A DNA stretch of 64,000 nucleotides from Ashinkailepas kermadecensis (lineage: Eukaryota > Arthropoda > Thecostraca > Neolepadidae): positions 1-64,000 of the forward strand of contig JAOTOM010002296.1 in NCBI GenBank assembly GCA_034440615.1, written 5' to 3'. Positions 21,161-32,970 of the stretch are shown here, piece by piece (position 1 is the stretch's first letter; the number at the start of each line of letters is the position of its first letter). A model generated the notes under the pieces. That model saw only the letters and a program-made list of their open reading frames with translations, was not told where the DNA came from and did no database searches. The translations under genes were made by a program, and so were the position numbers.

Positions 21161-21497
21161 CTGGTGCAGACTGCAGCTGGCAGTCTGATACAGACTGCAG
21201 CTGGCCGCCTGGTGCAGACTGCAGCTGGCAGTCTGATACAGACTGCAGCTGGCAGTCTGATACAGACTGCAGATGGCAGTCTGGTGCAGACTGCAGCTGG
21301 CCGTTTGGTGCAGACTGCAGCTGGCAGTCTGATACAGACTGCAGATGGCCGTCTAGTGCAGACTGCAGCTGGCCGTCTGGTGCAAACTGCAGCTGGCAGT
21401 CTGGTGTAGGCTGCAGCTGGCAGTCTGGTGCAGACTGCAGCTGGCCGCCTGGTGCAGACTGCAGCTGGCAGTCTGGTGTAAGCTGCAGCTGGGATGT
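21161..21497. repeat. 24-bp minisatellite, 14 units
   Basis: The unit is AGACTGCAGCTGGCAGTCTG plus A/GTAC or GTGC, with CCGCCTGG and CCGTCTGG variants. AGACTGC and GCAGTCT form short inverted arms around AGCTG, so each unit can fold. The 8-codon period yields Cys/Ser/Trp/Gln-rich false ORFs. Confidence 0.9.
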
Positions 21498-22806
21498 CTG
21501 GCGTGCCTCTCGGGGAAAGCAACATTTGTTCTCGCTCAAGCATCAAGCATCTTGATCTTGCTGTTCACACTGAAGACAAGAAAAAAAGACATGTATTGGT
21601 TCTTAAGTCTCTCATTTCGTGTCCTCTGAGTTAAAACGAGGCATTGCTTTTGTGTGATTTGATATTCCTGGCACCTGAGTGATTGCTAGCCAGGGCACAT
21701 GCAGGATTCTGCCGACGGCTCGTGGATGTCGAAGGAAATTCAATACTGGCTTATTCCTGCAGGTGTAATACCTGTAATGTCTAGATGATGCCACATAGGC
21801 GCGTATTTTGTAACCTCAATTGGACAACATGCTTCCCTTTCCCATCTCGAAATAATCTTTTACCCGGCCATCGCCGCAGCAAAACGGCATATTTTCCCTC
21901 GATTGGACGTTCGCACAATATAATACACATTATACAATAACCAACCGTTGGAACTGAACAAGGTTGGACAAACTAGGATTACCTGCATTTTAGCACCAAA
22001 ATGTGTACACCTCAAACAAAAATTAACGTAATTGTATGTTCTCAACAGCAACTTAGCATTTCGTTTCACAATAATATGCCGTAAATGAACCGCGTCTAAA
22101 TTGTTGGACAGTCATTTGATGTATATCACAAAGAGACATACTTTCTATCATGCATTCTTCTCCACTATTTCTGCTACAATTTTAGACCCCAGCTCCCAAG
22201 GTGTTTCCGAAGGTCCAGCCTTTCAAGTGAGTCAGGAGAAGCTTGCATGGACATCATAATAAAGGTCTAACTGTGTACTACAGTGCAAATGTTACAACTT
22301 AGGCTTCAAGCACGATTTGCTTTTACGAAACATTTCAACCAGCTACCATCTGCCAAACATCTGGACACATTTCCGGTAGCTATATCGCACCATGCCACAC
22401 AACGCCAGGCTGCTCCGAGTGTGCGCGTACATCCGGGCATGGAGCATGTGGAGCCAGCTGGCTTTCCGCTCAGGTTTATTACATCATCCATTCATGCAAT
22501 AGTGGGTCTGCGCTGAATGCCGGCAAGTGGAATCGGCAGCATTATTCAGGCCGACCTGGACGCGGTTTACGCAGTGTCAAATGGCTGACGATCGGTAGCA
22601 TTGCAGCATATTTCCGAGTAGGAGACAGTATTGCATTCCATCTGACGGCCGTCGATCAATTGTCTCCAGTGTGAGGAACTATCGCACCCGACTGACTGAT
22701 CATCAGCTATGTTTGACTAGTTGGCCAGAATATCAGGCAGCATTACACCCACGGAGGAGCATTGGCAGCACTTGTCATGTCGGTCAGGATATGGATATGG
22801 ATGAGG
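21498..22806. other. No gene seen
   Basis: About 1.3 kb of ordinary-composition sequence. Short ORFs are present but none has a recognisable motif. Confidence 0.45.
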
Positions 22807-22807
22807 G

Positions 22808-23067
22808 AATATTGCTACAGCCCCTGCGCCAATCGTCAGTCGCATGGCGCCAGTTGGCAAGCTGTGACACAATATTGCTGCAGCCCCTGCGCCAATCGTC
22901 AGTCGCATGGCGCCAGTTGGCAAGCTGTGACACAATATTGCTGCAGCCCCTGCGCCAATGGTCAGTCGCATGGCGCCAGTTGGCAAGCTGTGACACAATA
23001 TTGCTGCAGCCCCTGTGCCAATCGTCAGTCGCATGGCGCCAGTTGGCAAGCTGTGACACAATATTGC
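22808..23067. repeat. 63-bp minisatellite, 4 units
   Basis: Four near-identical units of ATATTGCTGCAGCCCCTGCG, CCAATCGTCAGTCGCATGGC, GCCAGTTGGCAAGCTGTGAC and ACA. The right edge is inside the last codons of the minus-strand transposase-like frame, whose final 12-13 residues and stop are array sequence. Confidence 0.92.
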
Positions 23068-24422
23068 ACCGCACAGACCGACCGACCGACTGCAATGTCG
23101 GGAGACACTGTGCCGGTCTGCACTGCCATCGACAGATGGTACAGGAGCTGTTGGTCGGTGCTGAGCTCGTCGACCACCTGCGGTGGTATCTCCTGCACTT
23201 GTCCCGGTAGTACGCGGTACTCGGTCACTGGTGCAGACGAAACATCGCCTGCAGCTGCCTTTCCAATCGATCCAGTGAATGCCTTTGGTCCAGCAGTTAC
23301 ACCATCAGTTGTGGTAAACACCTGCCTCAGTATCAGCTCATTCGCGTGCAGTTGACAGATGAACCAATGCACTGGTCTGTCCCATTGCAGCTCGAGTCGC
23401 CGTATGACGCCCGCGTGTCGCCCTGTGTTTACATTGGTGCCATCGCACCCAACCACTTTGATCTCAGCATCGTACTCTTGACAAATACCGTCAAGCTCCA
23501 CAGGTAAGTCCGCCGAGCAGCCCGACTGCGGTGTAAAATGTTGTAGGTACTGAGATCCGGGTTCGGCCAGCACTGTGACGTGTTCCGCTGTCGTTGGTTT
23601 GCAGGCACGTTCCCCACACGTCTTGTATTTTCGTCCATCGAAATAGATCGCTGTCAATTTCTCATCATCAAAGAACTTCATTCTGTTGACTGCCGTCTCT
23701 TTTCGAACCATATTCCTGGCACGCCATATCTTTTTGGGATCGACGACCAGAGAAGTATCTTCATCGGTGACACGTTTAATATCCATCTGCAACCCGTTGA
23801 TGATGGCTGCCGCAGCTCTGTTTGACACACCGTACCTGTCTGCAGCTAGGGCAGCCTGGTACAAGACGGAAGTGTTGCGGTCGCAGATAATTGCAGTCTC
23901 TTCTTCATCGTCACTTTCCGATTCCGAAGAGTTTGAAGAGGAGGAGGAGTCAGAAGAGGAAATCGGCGGCGGGGAGGAACGTTTGCTCTTGACCAGCGTC
24001 GTCTGTTGTTTCAGCCTCTCCTTCCTCATCTCGTTGGTTTGCCTTCTCTTGGTTTCACACCAATCAACATCTCCAATGGTACGTTTCCGAGGTCCCCGTT
24101 GATCCACGAGAAATGCACGCTCTTGTTCGGGAACTTTCATGTCTCGGGGACAGTCACAGTCTTCAATATCTGAGCACTTGCACCGCGCAATGTCGCACAG
24201 TGTATACAAGAAAAGCTTGTGGTGCGATGGCAGGTTCTCTCGCTTGTTCGTGCGCAGTCTATCAATAACCTTGAACCTTTCAAAGCAGGTTTTGATGCGC
24301 CCTCGAATCTGGTCTTGAGATACAATGGGGATCTCTTCTGGGCTCCAGATCCTGGCAACTTCGTCGGCTGTTTGGTTCACAAAGTTAACCCAGCTGCAAA
24401 AAAAATGTCCGATTGGACCCAC
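23025..24422 (-). pseudogene. C-terminally truncated transposase-like protein, dispersed family of unassigned class
   Basis: A 465-codon open frame, beginning at a GTG codon rather than a convincing ATG. Order of parts: a helical segment (14-80) with TADEVARIWSPEEIP, a Cys-rich patch (C81-C91: CKCSDIEDCDC), an EQERAFLVDQRGPRKR block (99-114), a Ser/Asp/Glu low-complexity linker (149-175), a conserved block NTSVLYQAALAADRYGVSNR (183-202), FDGRK (261-265), GCDGTNVNTGRHAGVIRRLE (325-344) and CQLHANEL (356-363). The second Asp with a following Cys-x2-His resembles the RNase H-like core of hAT-type transposases, with FDGRK as possible first acid. From memory, closely similar proteins are multi-copy and uncharacterised in arthropods and other invertebrates, continuing well beyond this end point. 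Here the C-terminus is replaced by the 63-bp array, so it is broken. Confidence 0.7.
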
Positions 24423-24555
24423 TGCTCTGTTTTGATGTCGTCGACATCAGACACCTGATGTGGTTAATTACGTCATTGTTTGTTGGTAAAACGTTACACC
24501 CAATCTCGCCAGGCTGACCTAACGCAAAATGATCACTTTGACTCCTGGTCGCCAT
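24380..24555 (-). pseudogene. Probable frameshifted N-terminus of the transposase-like gene
   Basis: Just upstream of the 465-codon frame, other minus frames read MATRSQSDHFALGQP.., LPTNNDVINHI and SDVDDIKTEQWVQSD, which run into the main frame at a T8 tract (minus, about plus 24402-24409). At least two frame changes are needed to join them, one at the T8 run. This fits either decay of a longer reading frame or a small intron. It also explains the absence of an ATG in the main frame. Confidence 0.45.
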
Positions 24556-24639
24556 ATTAAAGCGCAAAACTTCACTAATTACGATAACAAAACACCTGAG
24601 AGACACGGACTGCCCCCACAGAGCCAAGACATCAACTGA

Positions 24640-25407
24640 CTTGGGTAATGTTGAGGTTTCCCATACGTCAGCTCATCATGCACGTGACGAAATACGGGGA
24701 ACACCTCCTACGGTTTCTCGATTTCTGATTGGCTTTAAGAGCAGGTAGTCTTTTAAAGTATCGAGTGGGGGAAACTCATCATCGAGTGGGGGAAGAAGGG
24801 AAGGAGGAGGAGAGAGAGGGGATAGACCACAAACAGCTGATATTCGGCCGGAATGCCCCCCCCTGAGGTTTCCCATGAGATCAAACCACGTGGATTTGCT
24901 TGTGCCGAGAATCAATTTCTATCACAGCCGTAATACCCTATCCATCAGTCTTCTGTCAGCTTCCTGAAGCGTTCATATCCGGATTAGTGTTCCCTTCATT
25001 ACGGTATTTAAACTCAGAAGGGTTTTGCCGTGGCAGCCCTGTATTGTCCCCGCGCGGCCAGCCGGGCCGCCACGCCCCCGAGCGGCCGTCATCTTCAGAC
25101 ACGCCGACACTAAAATACTTCTCTTTCAGAAACTACGCCGTCGATTTTGAATCTGAAAATACAGACCGACGCAGAATTGAACCAGCTTCCGATTATATAT
25201 AAATTTATTCCAATACGTACATTATATGCCCGATTAATCCGGTTTGAACACGAAATTGTAATAAAAAGTAAAAATGACGTTTCTTTTTTGGATATAGGAA
25301 GATTCAAAATTATTGTTTCTTGACTTTTCCTTCACAATCATATTAAGTACATTTCAGGGCATGAAAAAAATGGGGCCCAACCTCTGGGTTATGCAAACAG
25401 CCTGACG
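24640..25407. other. No gene seen
   Basis: Includes a short duplication of ATCGAGTGGGGGAA near 24758-24795 and a GC-rich patch at 25040-25095. No coding signal. Confidence 0.45.
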
Positions 25408-27545
25408 ATGACACGCCCTAGTGTGCATGATATATTAAGCCATGGGTTGTATATTTGGTTTACAGTGTGTGCAACGCAACGGACACTTCAATGTGACTTA
25501 GACGAAATACATAAATATGGCAAAGAATGGGCAATCACCTTCAACACTTCGAAAACAATTCAACAAACATTTGCACAAAAACGTCAGCACAACCCGCCAA
25601 CACTAATATTTGGAGGCGGTAGCATACCAATGCATGACACACATACCCATCTTGGACTTACCCTGTCCGAAGATCTTCACTTTCACGAGTACATAAACAT
25701 AGTTTGCAAACAAGTTAACAGAGCGCTTGGTCCACTGTACCCTATTGCAAAATATATACCCAGGCCGATTCTAGATCAGATATACACCACATACATCAGA
25801 CCTCACTTTGACTACTGTGATGTTATTTACGATGGACAAATTACGATCCAAAACGCAACACGACTAGAGACTCTACAAGCCAGAGCAGGACGGCTAGTAA
25901 CCGCGACACTCTTTAGATCATCTACTGACAAAATTCGACTCGACCTAGGATGGCCCTCACTATATTCCAGACGACGCATACACAAGCTCATACTTTATCA
26001 TAAATTAAGCGACTTAGAACAGAACACACCGTACTATATCAGTACTATTCTATCTCAAACACGTGTGCACGAGAGAGGTAGGGAACTTCGTAACGCCAGC
26101 CATCACACAGTAGCTGCAAACCATACATCATCCTTTAACACGCGCCCTGGAGGGCCTCTGAGAATTACGCGCACTGGAGGGGGGGGGGGCGGATTCCGCC
26201 CCCCTAAGATCTCGGCTCCAATAAAGCTGGAGGAACGAAATTCGCAGGGTAGATGGGCACGGTAGTGAACTCTATTGTGTGCAATTTTCGTTACCTTAGG
26301 TCAATATCTTCAAGGTCAAATGAGGTCAGATTGGTAAAATTTTCCGGTTTTGCGTGGCTTGGCTTGTCATCGTTATGGATCGCTGTGATTGTGTTTAAAT
26401 GCTAAAAAATGGGCATCAATGATGTTTTGGACATTACTAATGATGCAATGCAGATGCTAGACCCAACATTTGACCTCAGGTCACCTATATAGCACCACTT
26501 TATCAGGTCAGTTACCTGTTCCAGTTACCGGAACCGGCCGCCCGCTCGACTGCTCCGTTGGGCAGCTCGGAGCAATCGGCTTCGTGAAGAAGGGAGTGAA
26601 GTACATGAATAAAGTATGGAAACGCAATGACAAACAGTACAAATGACAACCAGTAGTGCATTTATGGCAACATTCCAGTTGATCAAGTTTGGTTCAATTA
26701 ACCTGTCATGAACTTGACCTGATTTGACCTTGGTGACCTAACATGACCTTGAATCTATACAGCATATCAATATGCATCAAACAAGTCCCTAGTGTTGCAT
26801 AGAACACTTCCCTTTTGTCAGTATACTGGGAGCGCATCTGCGCCGATTTTTGTGGTCTGGCGCTATAACATTTTTTGAATTTAGCGGCCTCTAACTTGAA
26901 ATTTTTCCGGCGATTTCCATTTTTCTTGCTTTAAACGACGTGCCGTTCATTTTTAAGCAGGTACACCGAAAATCGCGTATATCGACCGGTAAAATCTGCA
27001 GTTATTTGCGAAAAACCGGAGGGGTGGGCGGATTTCGCCCCCCACCCCTCCAGTGCGCGTGTTAAAAAATCGTTCTTCCCAGCTACTGGACGTCTTTGGA
27101 ACAGCCTAAGCGAAAGCACACGCTGTCTCCCCATATCTCCTTTAAAAGCAATTACGCAGCAGTTCGGTGTGCCCAGTCCACCAAAATTCTACACTTTTGG
27201 ATCAAAGAAAGGAAACTCCCTCCATACCAGATTTAGGGTTGATATGTCTCATCTAAACTCCCAACAATTTCGAATTCAAAAACGTGCATCTCCCGAATGT
27301 TCTTGTGGCTGCCAAAACAGAAATGTCCGGCACCTAATTCTAGATTGTCCAAATCACATTGGCCCCCGAAATATACTATTCAACAATATTTCACAACATC
27401 TCTGCCAGCATTTTCCAGAATTCCAGCCACTAACCAAGCTTCGTATCCTGCTACATTGGGACGGATTGAGCGAAAACGATGGTTGGATGGTGGCTTTCCA
27501 TTTTCACAACTTTTTATTCGAAACTCATAGATTTGACATGAACTA
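25408..27545 (+). pseudogene. Non-LTR retrotransposon RT C-terminus, interrupted by a TTAA element
   Basis: The plus frame 25408-26138 carries the RT thumb region, with TFNTSKT, the LGLTLSEDLHFHEYI segment, YTTYIRPHFDYCDVIYDG, LQARAGRLVT and RRRIHKLILYHKLSD. The frame resumes at 27062 with the SFFP..LWNSL motif and continues to 27545. The tail contains CSCGCQNRN..HLILDCPNH, a CCHC-like zinc motif common at the end of these proteins. The TTAA at 26135-26138 and 27062-27065 marks the insertion, and the frame is contiguous across it. The catalytic palm is absent and the family differs from both other RT fragments. The N-terminal few dozen codons may not belong to the element, because similarity only starts near 25480. 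Confidence 0.87.
26139..27061 (-). mobile_element. 923-bp non-autonomous TTAA element, copy B (piggyBac-like MITE)
   Basis: Reverse complement of copy A at 467-1389, and identical in length. Flanked by TTAA at 26135-26138 and 27062-27065. The left end reads CACGCGCCCTGGAGGGCC and the right end, inverted, CACGCGCACTGGAGGGG. A subterminal ACGCGCACTGGAGGGG lies about 30 bp inside the left end, matching copy A. It interrupts the RT fragment in the same orientation relative to RT sense as copy A does in its own host. Many AGGTCA/TGACCT hexamers occur in the interior (26290-26345, 26470-26520, 26710-26755). Confidence 0.9.
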
Positions 27546-28326
27546 ATATTGCTAACCAGTTAATAATGGCCTAAAGTTCACTAAATGGGGGTCGCGACCC
27601 ATGCTTGATTGGACGGTGGCTTCATAGATGATCTGTGGCGTCGGCGGTTAGGGATATGTCACAAAATATCCCATTGAGAAGAGTGTACTTATGTTTATCT
27701 TTTGCTCCAGTGTCAATTCACACCTTCAGATAGGTGCCATGATTTAAGCACCCAGCACCACTCTGAGAAAATTTCCAACAGAACTGTAAGACCGTGATAA
27801 ATTATTCGTGAAATAGGGTGGAATATACCACTTTCTGAACACTCAATCGACATCCTTCTCCAAGAAGTATCGGCATCTTGCTCCTTGATATGAGGTATCC
27901 ATGTCTCCTTTCTAACAGTATCTCGTTTATATATACACGTGCATGCTTTCGATAAGGAATGGTGATACACGAACATTTTGCAATGCAATTTCAGGTAAAG
28001 GGATGACCTATGGTGTGATATGGCATACAATACCAGTTTATAGCATAGTTATTATTCTCCCTATCCCGAATATAGCTCTTCTTAAATTATGAATCTCAAA
28101 ACAAATGATAAAGGTCCAGTCATAGTACCTACACCCTTGACTCAAATTTTAGTCTGAAAGCCATCAAAAACATTTTAAATTACACTAATTCCATGGCAAA
28201 TTTCGACATTCTGCTATGCTCTTTTCGACATCTCACACCTAACAAAAACCATTATTTTAACCCTGCTGTAAGATGATTGCAATACACGTTATGATGATGT
28301 GCATGTGTTTGTGCATATTCAAGCAC
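27546..28326. other. No gene seen
   Basis: AT-rich sequence leading into the microsatellite. No supported feature. Confidence 0.45.
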
Positions 28327-28850
<524 letters not shown>

Positions 28851-28904
28851 GTGTAAGTATGCATTAACATGTGTGCACATTTACATGTGTAGGTATGCGT
28901 TGAA

Positions 28905-29250
28905 CCACATGCATCTAGCGTCTCCTTTTCCCCATAAAAGCACATTTCACTATGTAGCCACAGGGATTCCCTGGTGCTACTAGCTTGATATCTAGCTGAA
29001 GTGCTCCCAGGACTACTTTTGCTAATGGTGGTGGTCTATCTGCAAAAATAAAACAGTAAAAAATGGTGCAAGTATTCGGACCGAACTAGAGTTATGGCAA
29101 ATGATGCCTGTACCTTGAGGAATTCCTCCGCTGGACCGTCCTAACTGTTGGACAGCTGGCCAAAGGAAAGGGCAACATAAACTGAACCTGTAATGGTGCG
29201 TGAAGCCAAATAAGATCGGCTGCTGCATCCGAAACGGGGATCATGTAGGA
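28905..29250. repeat. Dispersed repeat linked to a microsatellite, copy 2
   Basis: Second copy of the family at 5856-6165, sharing CATTTCAC, CCCTGGTGCTACTAGCTTG, ACTACTTTTGCTAAT and TGGTGGT in the same order. Again it lies directly beside a long alternating dinucleotide tract. Confidence 0.65.
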
Positions 29251-29596
29251 GTCCTCTTCTCCTGGATGTTCTCCTCGCTGGGATAGTCTAGATGAAACGT
29301 TGCTCTACGACAAACTGCTCGAAATGCAATGGCCTTTAATTGCTCTTTTATTGACAACGAGCAGCAAAACGACGACAGCTTGTCATCCAACGACAGTTTC
29401 GAGAAACGTTTGGGCAGACACAGACGCGCGTCTTTGAACAGTTCGAGCCTCGACAGTTCGCTCAACAGTTCGTGCCTCGAAGTTTCTCTGGGCTCCGTGC
29501 CAGTCCACCGTTCAAATACGCACGTCCGCTCAACTGCGCTGTCCAGCTCCGTCTGCCCTGGCCAGTGGTCAGCCAGCCGAACGCATGCCCTGCTCG
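29251..29596. other. Unassigned region with overlapping short ORFs
   Basis: Open on both strands for 200-300 bp. The minus frame 29241-29465 begins with a LSRLELFKDARLCLPKRFSK segment and the plus frame from 29329 is Ser/Asn/Asp-rich with CGACAGTTCG-type micro-repeats. I recognise neither, and cannot say which, if any, is coding. Confidence 0.3.
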
Positions 29597-29825
29597 GGCG
29601 GGAAGGGGACCTTACCCTATCATACGTCGGTCATGTGCCGGTACCACCTATCGCGACACCCACACCTCGGAGGGAGGGGACCTTACCCTATCATACGTCG
29701 GTCATGTGCCGGTACCACCTATTGCGACACTCATACCTCGGAGGGAGGGGACCTTATCCTATCATACGTAGGTCATGTGCCGGTGCCACCTATTGCAGCA
29801 CCTATACCTCGGAGGGAGGGATTCG
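29597..29825. repeat. 71-bp tandem repeat, about 3.2 units
   Basis: The unit contains GGGACCTTACCCTATCATAC, GTCGGTCATGTGCCGGTACC and ACCTAT(C/T)GCGACAC.CA.ACCTCGGAGGGAG. Repeat starts are spaced at 29611, 29682 and 29753. Confidence 0.9.
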
Positions 29826-30002
29826 GTCGATGACATTCGATCCAGCCATGCCCTACATGTGCAGTGGTGACATACTACATGGCGTGGTACAGTACCATGT
29901 GACATGGGCACAACACGTGCAGGCCGGCCGCCGCGCTAGAGCTGACCAAGCCAAAACATCCGGGCGACAGCCGGGACGCGAGGCTTGGTGCAACGATTCG
30001 TG

Positions 30003-30292
30003 CACCGTCACCTGCCGACGTCATCGTCACCTGCGACGTCACCGTCACCTGCCGACGTCACCGTCACCTGCCGACGTCACCGCCACCTGCCGACATCACC
30101 GTCACCTGCCGACGTCACCGTCACCTGCCGACCTCACCATCACCTGCCGACGTCACCGCCACCTGCCGACGTCACCGCCACCTGCCGACGTCACCGCCAC
30201 CTGCCGACATCACCGTCACCTGCCGACGTCACCGTCACCTGCCGACGTCACCGTCACCTGCCGACGTCACCGCCACCTGCCAACGTCACAGT
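30003..30292. repeat. 19-bp minisatellite, about 15 units
   Basis: The unit is GACGTCACCGTCACCTGCC, with GCCACC and CATCACC variants. Same period as the array at 6745 but a different sequence. Confidence 0.92.
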
Positions 30293-31362
30293 CGGCCGAT
30301 TAGGGTTTAGGGGCGCATCGACCAGGGTAGGTCATTTAGCGCCCAAGCTAAACTCAACATCTTTCAATGATGACCACGACTGATTGAGTGTATTCCAGTC
30401 TGCAATGCATTGTAACACAATCATCAAGGTGCACGTGACCGATAAATATGTCACACCAAAATGTCAGAGCATCTTTGCAACACCAAATCGAATGAAATAA
30501 GCTTCAAAAGCACCATGCCACAAAGAAACGTAAATCGGCGCACAAGACACCAGCCGGAATAGAAAGACACTCCGCATTGAATACTTAGCCTTGCGATTTG
30601 AAATGCAACGAGATCTTGCTGTGGTCCTTTTGCTTTTCATGTTGGATTCCGAATCAACATTCAAGTCATTGCTGTTCTTCTATTTGTATTTTTGCATTAA
30701 AATATAATGAACCAAGTGGAGAATATGGTTTCTATTCACATGCTACCTACTATATATTTCGTATCCGTGTCAGTAGTGTTTTACATATAAAATATTTAAT
30801 GTTTAACTGACGTACTCACTTTACTCCGTTATTTATATTTTATAATTTAGCCAGATCTAGCCGGTTTTAGCCGGTGTAAATGAGCTTTCGTCGCATTCAC
30901 ACCTAGCCCACTGTATCTAAGGTGGCATGCTGCACTGTCAGTGCGGCAGGTATCGACTACCTGGCCGCGATCTATCCAGGAGCGAACACATTACTTGGGA
31001 TATGCTTCTTTCTCCGGTCGGGAATATCAGGGGACCCAATCATGCCATCCATCGTTCAATCAGGACAGGTTTTCCGCTTCCTATCAGAAATCGGGTTGTA
31101 TGTGATTCATGCTCATATTTCATTCGCTGTTGCATGTGTGGCAAGTTCAGTGTGGTTATACGGCATGGCATCACATTTGAAGGGTTCGATCCCGTAACAT
31201 GTGTTGTTTTGGTTGACATTCGTCTGCATTTCGTTGTTTCACTGACGATGTTATGGGCGTTGCATGACCAAAGATATCGTTGCTCACCTTAGCTCCAATA
31301 ACCAACCGACTAGCCAACTTCTGGCTTGTTTTTAGCAAGCATTTCGTTAGCCCTGCATAAAA
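30293..31362. other. No gene seen
   Basis: Ordinary AT-rich sequence with no supported coding, RNA or repeat feature. Confidence 0.45.
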
Positions 31363-31400
31363 CAGGGGCGGATCTAGGAATTGTCATGGGAAGGCACTTG
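31363..31400 (+). mobile_element. hAT-type terminus, single end
   Basis: CAGGGGCGGATCTAGGAATT at 31363-31382 is a typical hAT left-end sequence and resembles the nested MITE terminus in layout. I could not find the matching inverted end downstream, so the extent is unknown. Confidence 0.4.
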
Positions 31401-32690
31401 TGTGAAGGGGCCCTCGTCTGACAGTGTCGCTCCTCTTGTGCTTCTTTCTAGACTGTGGTGTCTCGAAGTCAGGATCAAAATTCGCATTCTGCTCAAATTC
31501 CTTCCCAATGTCTTTCTCCTCCTCAGCATCAATAATACGCTTCTTCCCTTCTTTACTTCCGTTGTCCTCCTAAATGATGTGTTTCTCCTCACTCCCCTAT
31601 TTCTTCAACTTCGATTTCACTTCATCTGCATAGACCTTATCCTTACCCGACATCCATTTCAACCTGACATTCCTTCAGGTACGTCTTGTCCTCCCCTTTG
31701 GACATGTCCCCCAGCATGCGGTTCTTTCTCAGCACCTCCTCCACCTGGGGGAGGCACAGTCAAACAGCTTCATCAAGTTGGCCTCTCTCCTTCCTATTGA
31801 TGTCGGCCATCACGGTACGTCTGGCTGACATCCTGTCGTTCGTGATTGTCTAGTACTCGGTGATCAGTCTCTTCAACTTGGTCTTCATCATATTATTTGT
31901 GACAGTTTCGTTGTTGACCGTGCTCTACAGCCTCTTCACTTCCATGACGACGAGCTGCATCAGCTCATTCCGCGACTTGGAACTCCTGCCGGACGTCCGG
32001 TCGACAGACCGGATAGAGAAGCATGATTTGAGCAAGTCCCTTGGTGGGCAGTATAGGACGGCGCTTGAAAGGGAGCAAGCTGCCGAAGTCCTGGTCTAAG
32101 TGCACCGCTTCCAGCCAATCCTTCGCCGGCACGGAATCAGGCTGGCCGAGAGCAGGTTCTTGTCTGTCCCCCCTCTGATTCCTATCTCTTCTGCAAAAGT
32201 GAAATCCAACAAAACGCATTGGCATCGAATTGTAGTCCACTCTTAATCACATTTATTAACATTGTGCTATCAAGTGCATTGTTGTCCAGTGTGACTCATC
32301 AATATTTGAGACGCCCTTGCCTGTGGCATGCCGCCCAGGCTCCGGTGACCACCGAATATGCGAATTTTAAATCGACGATGCGCTGTTATCCAGACAAGTT
32401 AAAATTGGTAAATATTGGAGTCGATCAATCATTTGCAGGATGATTATTTATATTCTAGTCGATCCTAAAATAAGCTTAAGAGTAATTTGTAAAATGTTTT
32501 TAGAGGGCGTGGGTTCCAGCGCCTTTTCCTCACAAGGGGCACCTTTTTCTATGAGGCTAAATAATCAGTTGCATGAGGGGAGGGAGAGAAGGTACACTCA
32601 AGCCTTCCCGTAGAGGCCAGAGGTGCCACCTTTCCATGCATGTACCCCTCCCCCGGTATCCGCCCCAGGCATACAAATAGCTGTGCACCC
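31401..32690. other. No gene seen
   Basis: May include the body of the hAT-like element starting at 31363. Short ORFs lack recognisable motifs. Confidence 0.4.
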
Positions 32691-32693
32691 AGG

Positions 32694-32731
32694 TCAGGTA
32701 ACACACTCCCATCCGGAAGTGTGTTACCTGA
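32694..32731. other. Perfect 14-bp hairpin
   Basis: TCAGGTAACACACT (32694-32707) and its exact inverse AGTGTGTTACCTGA (32718-32731) are separated by CCCATCCGGA. No T-tract or gene context gives it a role. Confidence 0.85.
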
Positions 32732-32875
32732 CAAATTTCCAGCCACAAACTTCGATGCAGCACCTTTTGCCACGATCCCGGTGCCGTCGCACCGGTTGTG
32801 TGGGGTCACGAGGTCAGCACGGAAGTCACGGGAGCGGTCACGAGGTGCACCGGTGAGGAGCGGTGCCACGAGAGC

Positions 32876-32970
32876 GATGCGGTCGGAGCCCCCACCAGCC
32901 AATAACACAGTCGGGGGTAATGCTGCGGTCGGAGCCCTACACCAGCCAATAACACAGTCGGGGGTAATGC
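32876..32970. repeat. 46/47-bp tandem duplication
   Basis: Two copies of GCGGTCGGAGCCC..CACCAGCCAATAACACAGTCGGGGGTAATGC, differing by about two positions. Confidence 0.85.

Noticed and set aside
20122..21188. Several 200-330 codon ORFs on both strands
   Set aside because: All derive from the 32-bp satellite and the adjoining CpG-rich spacer.
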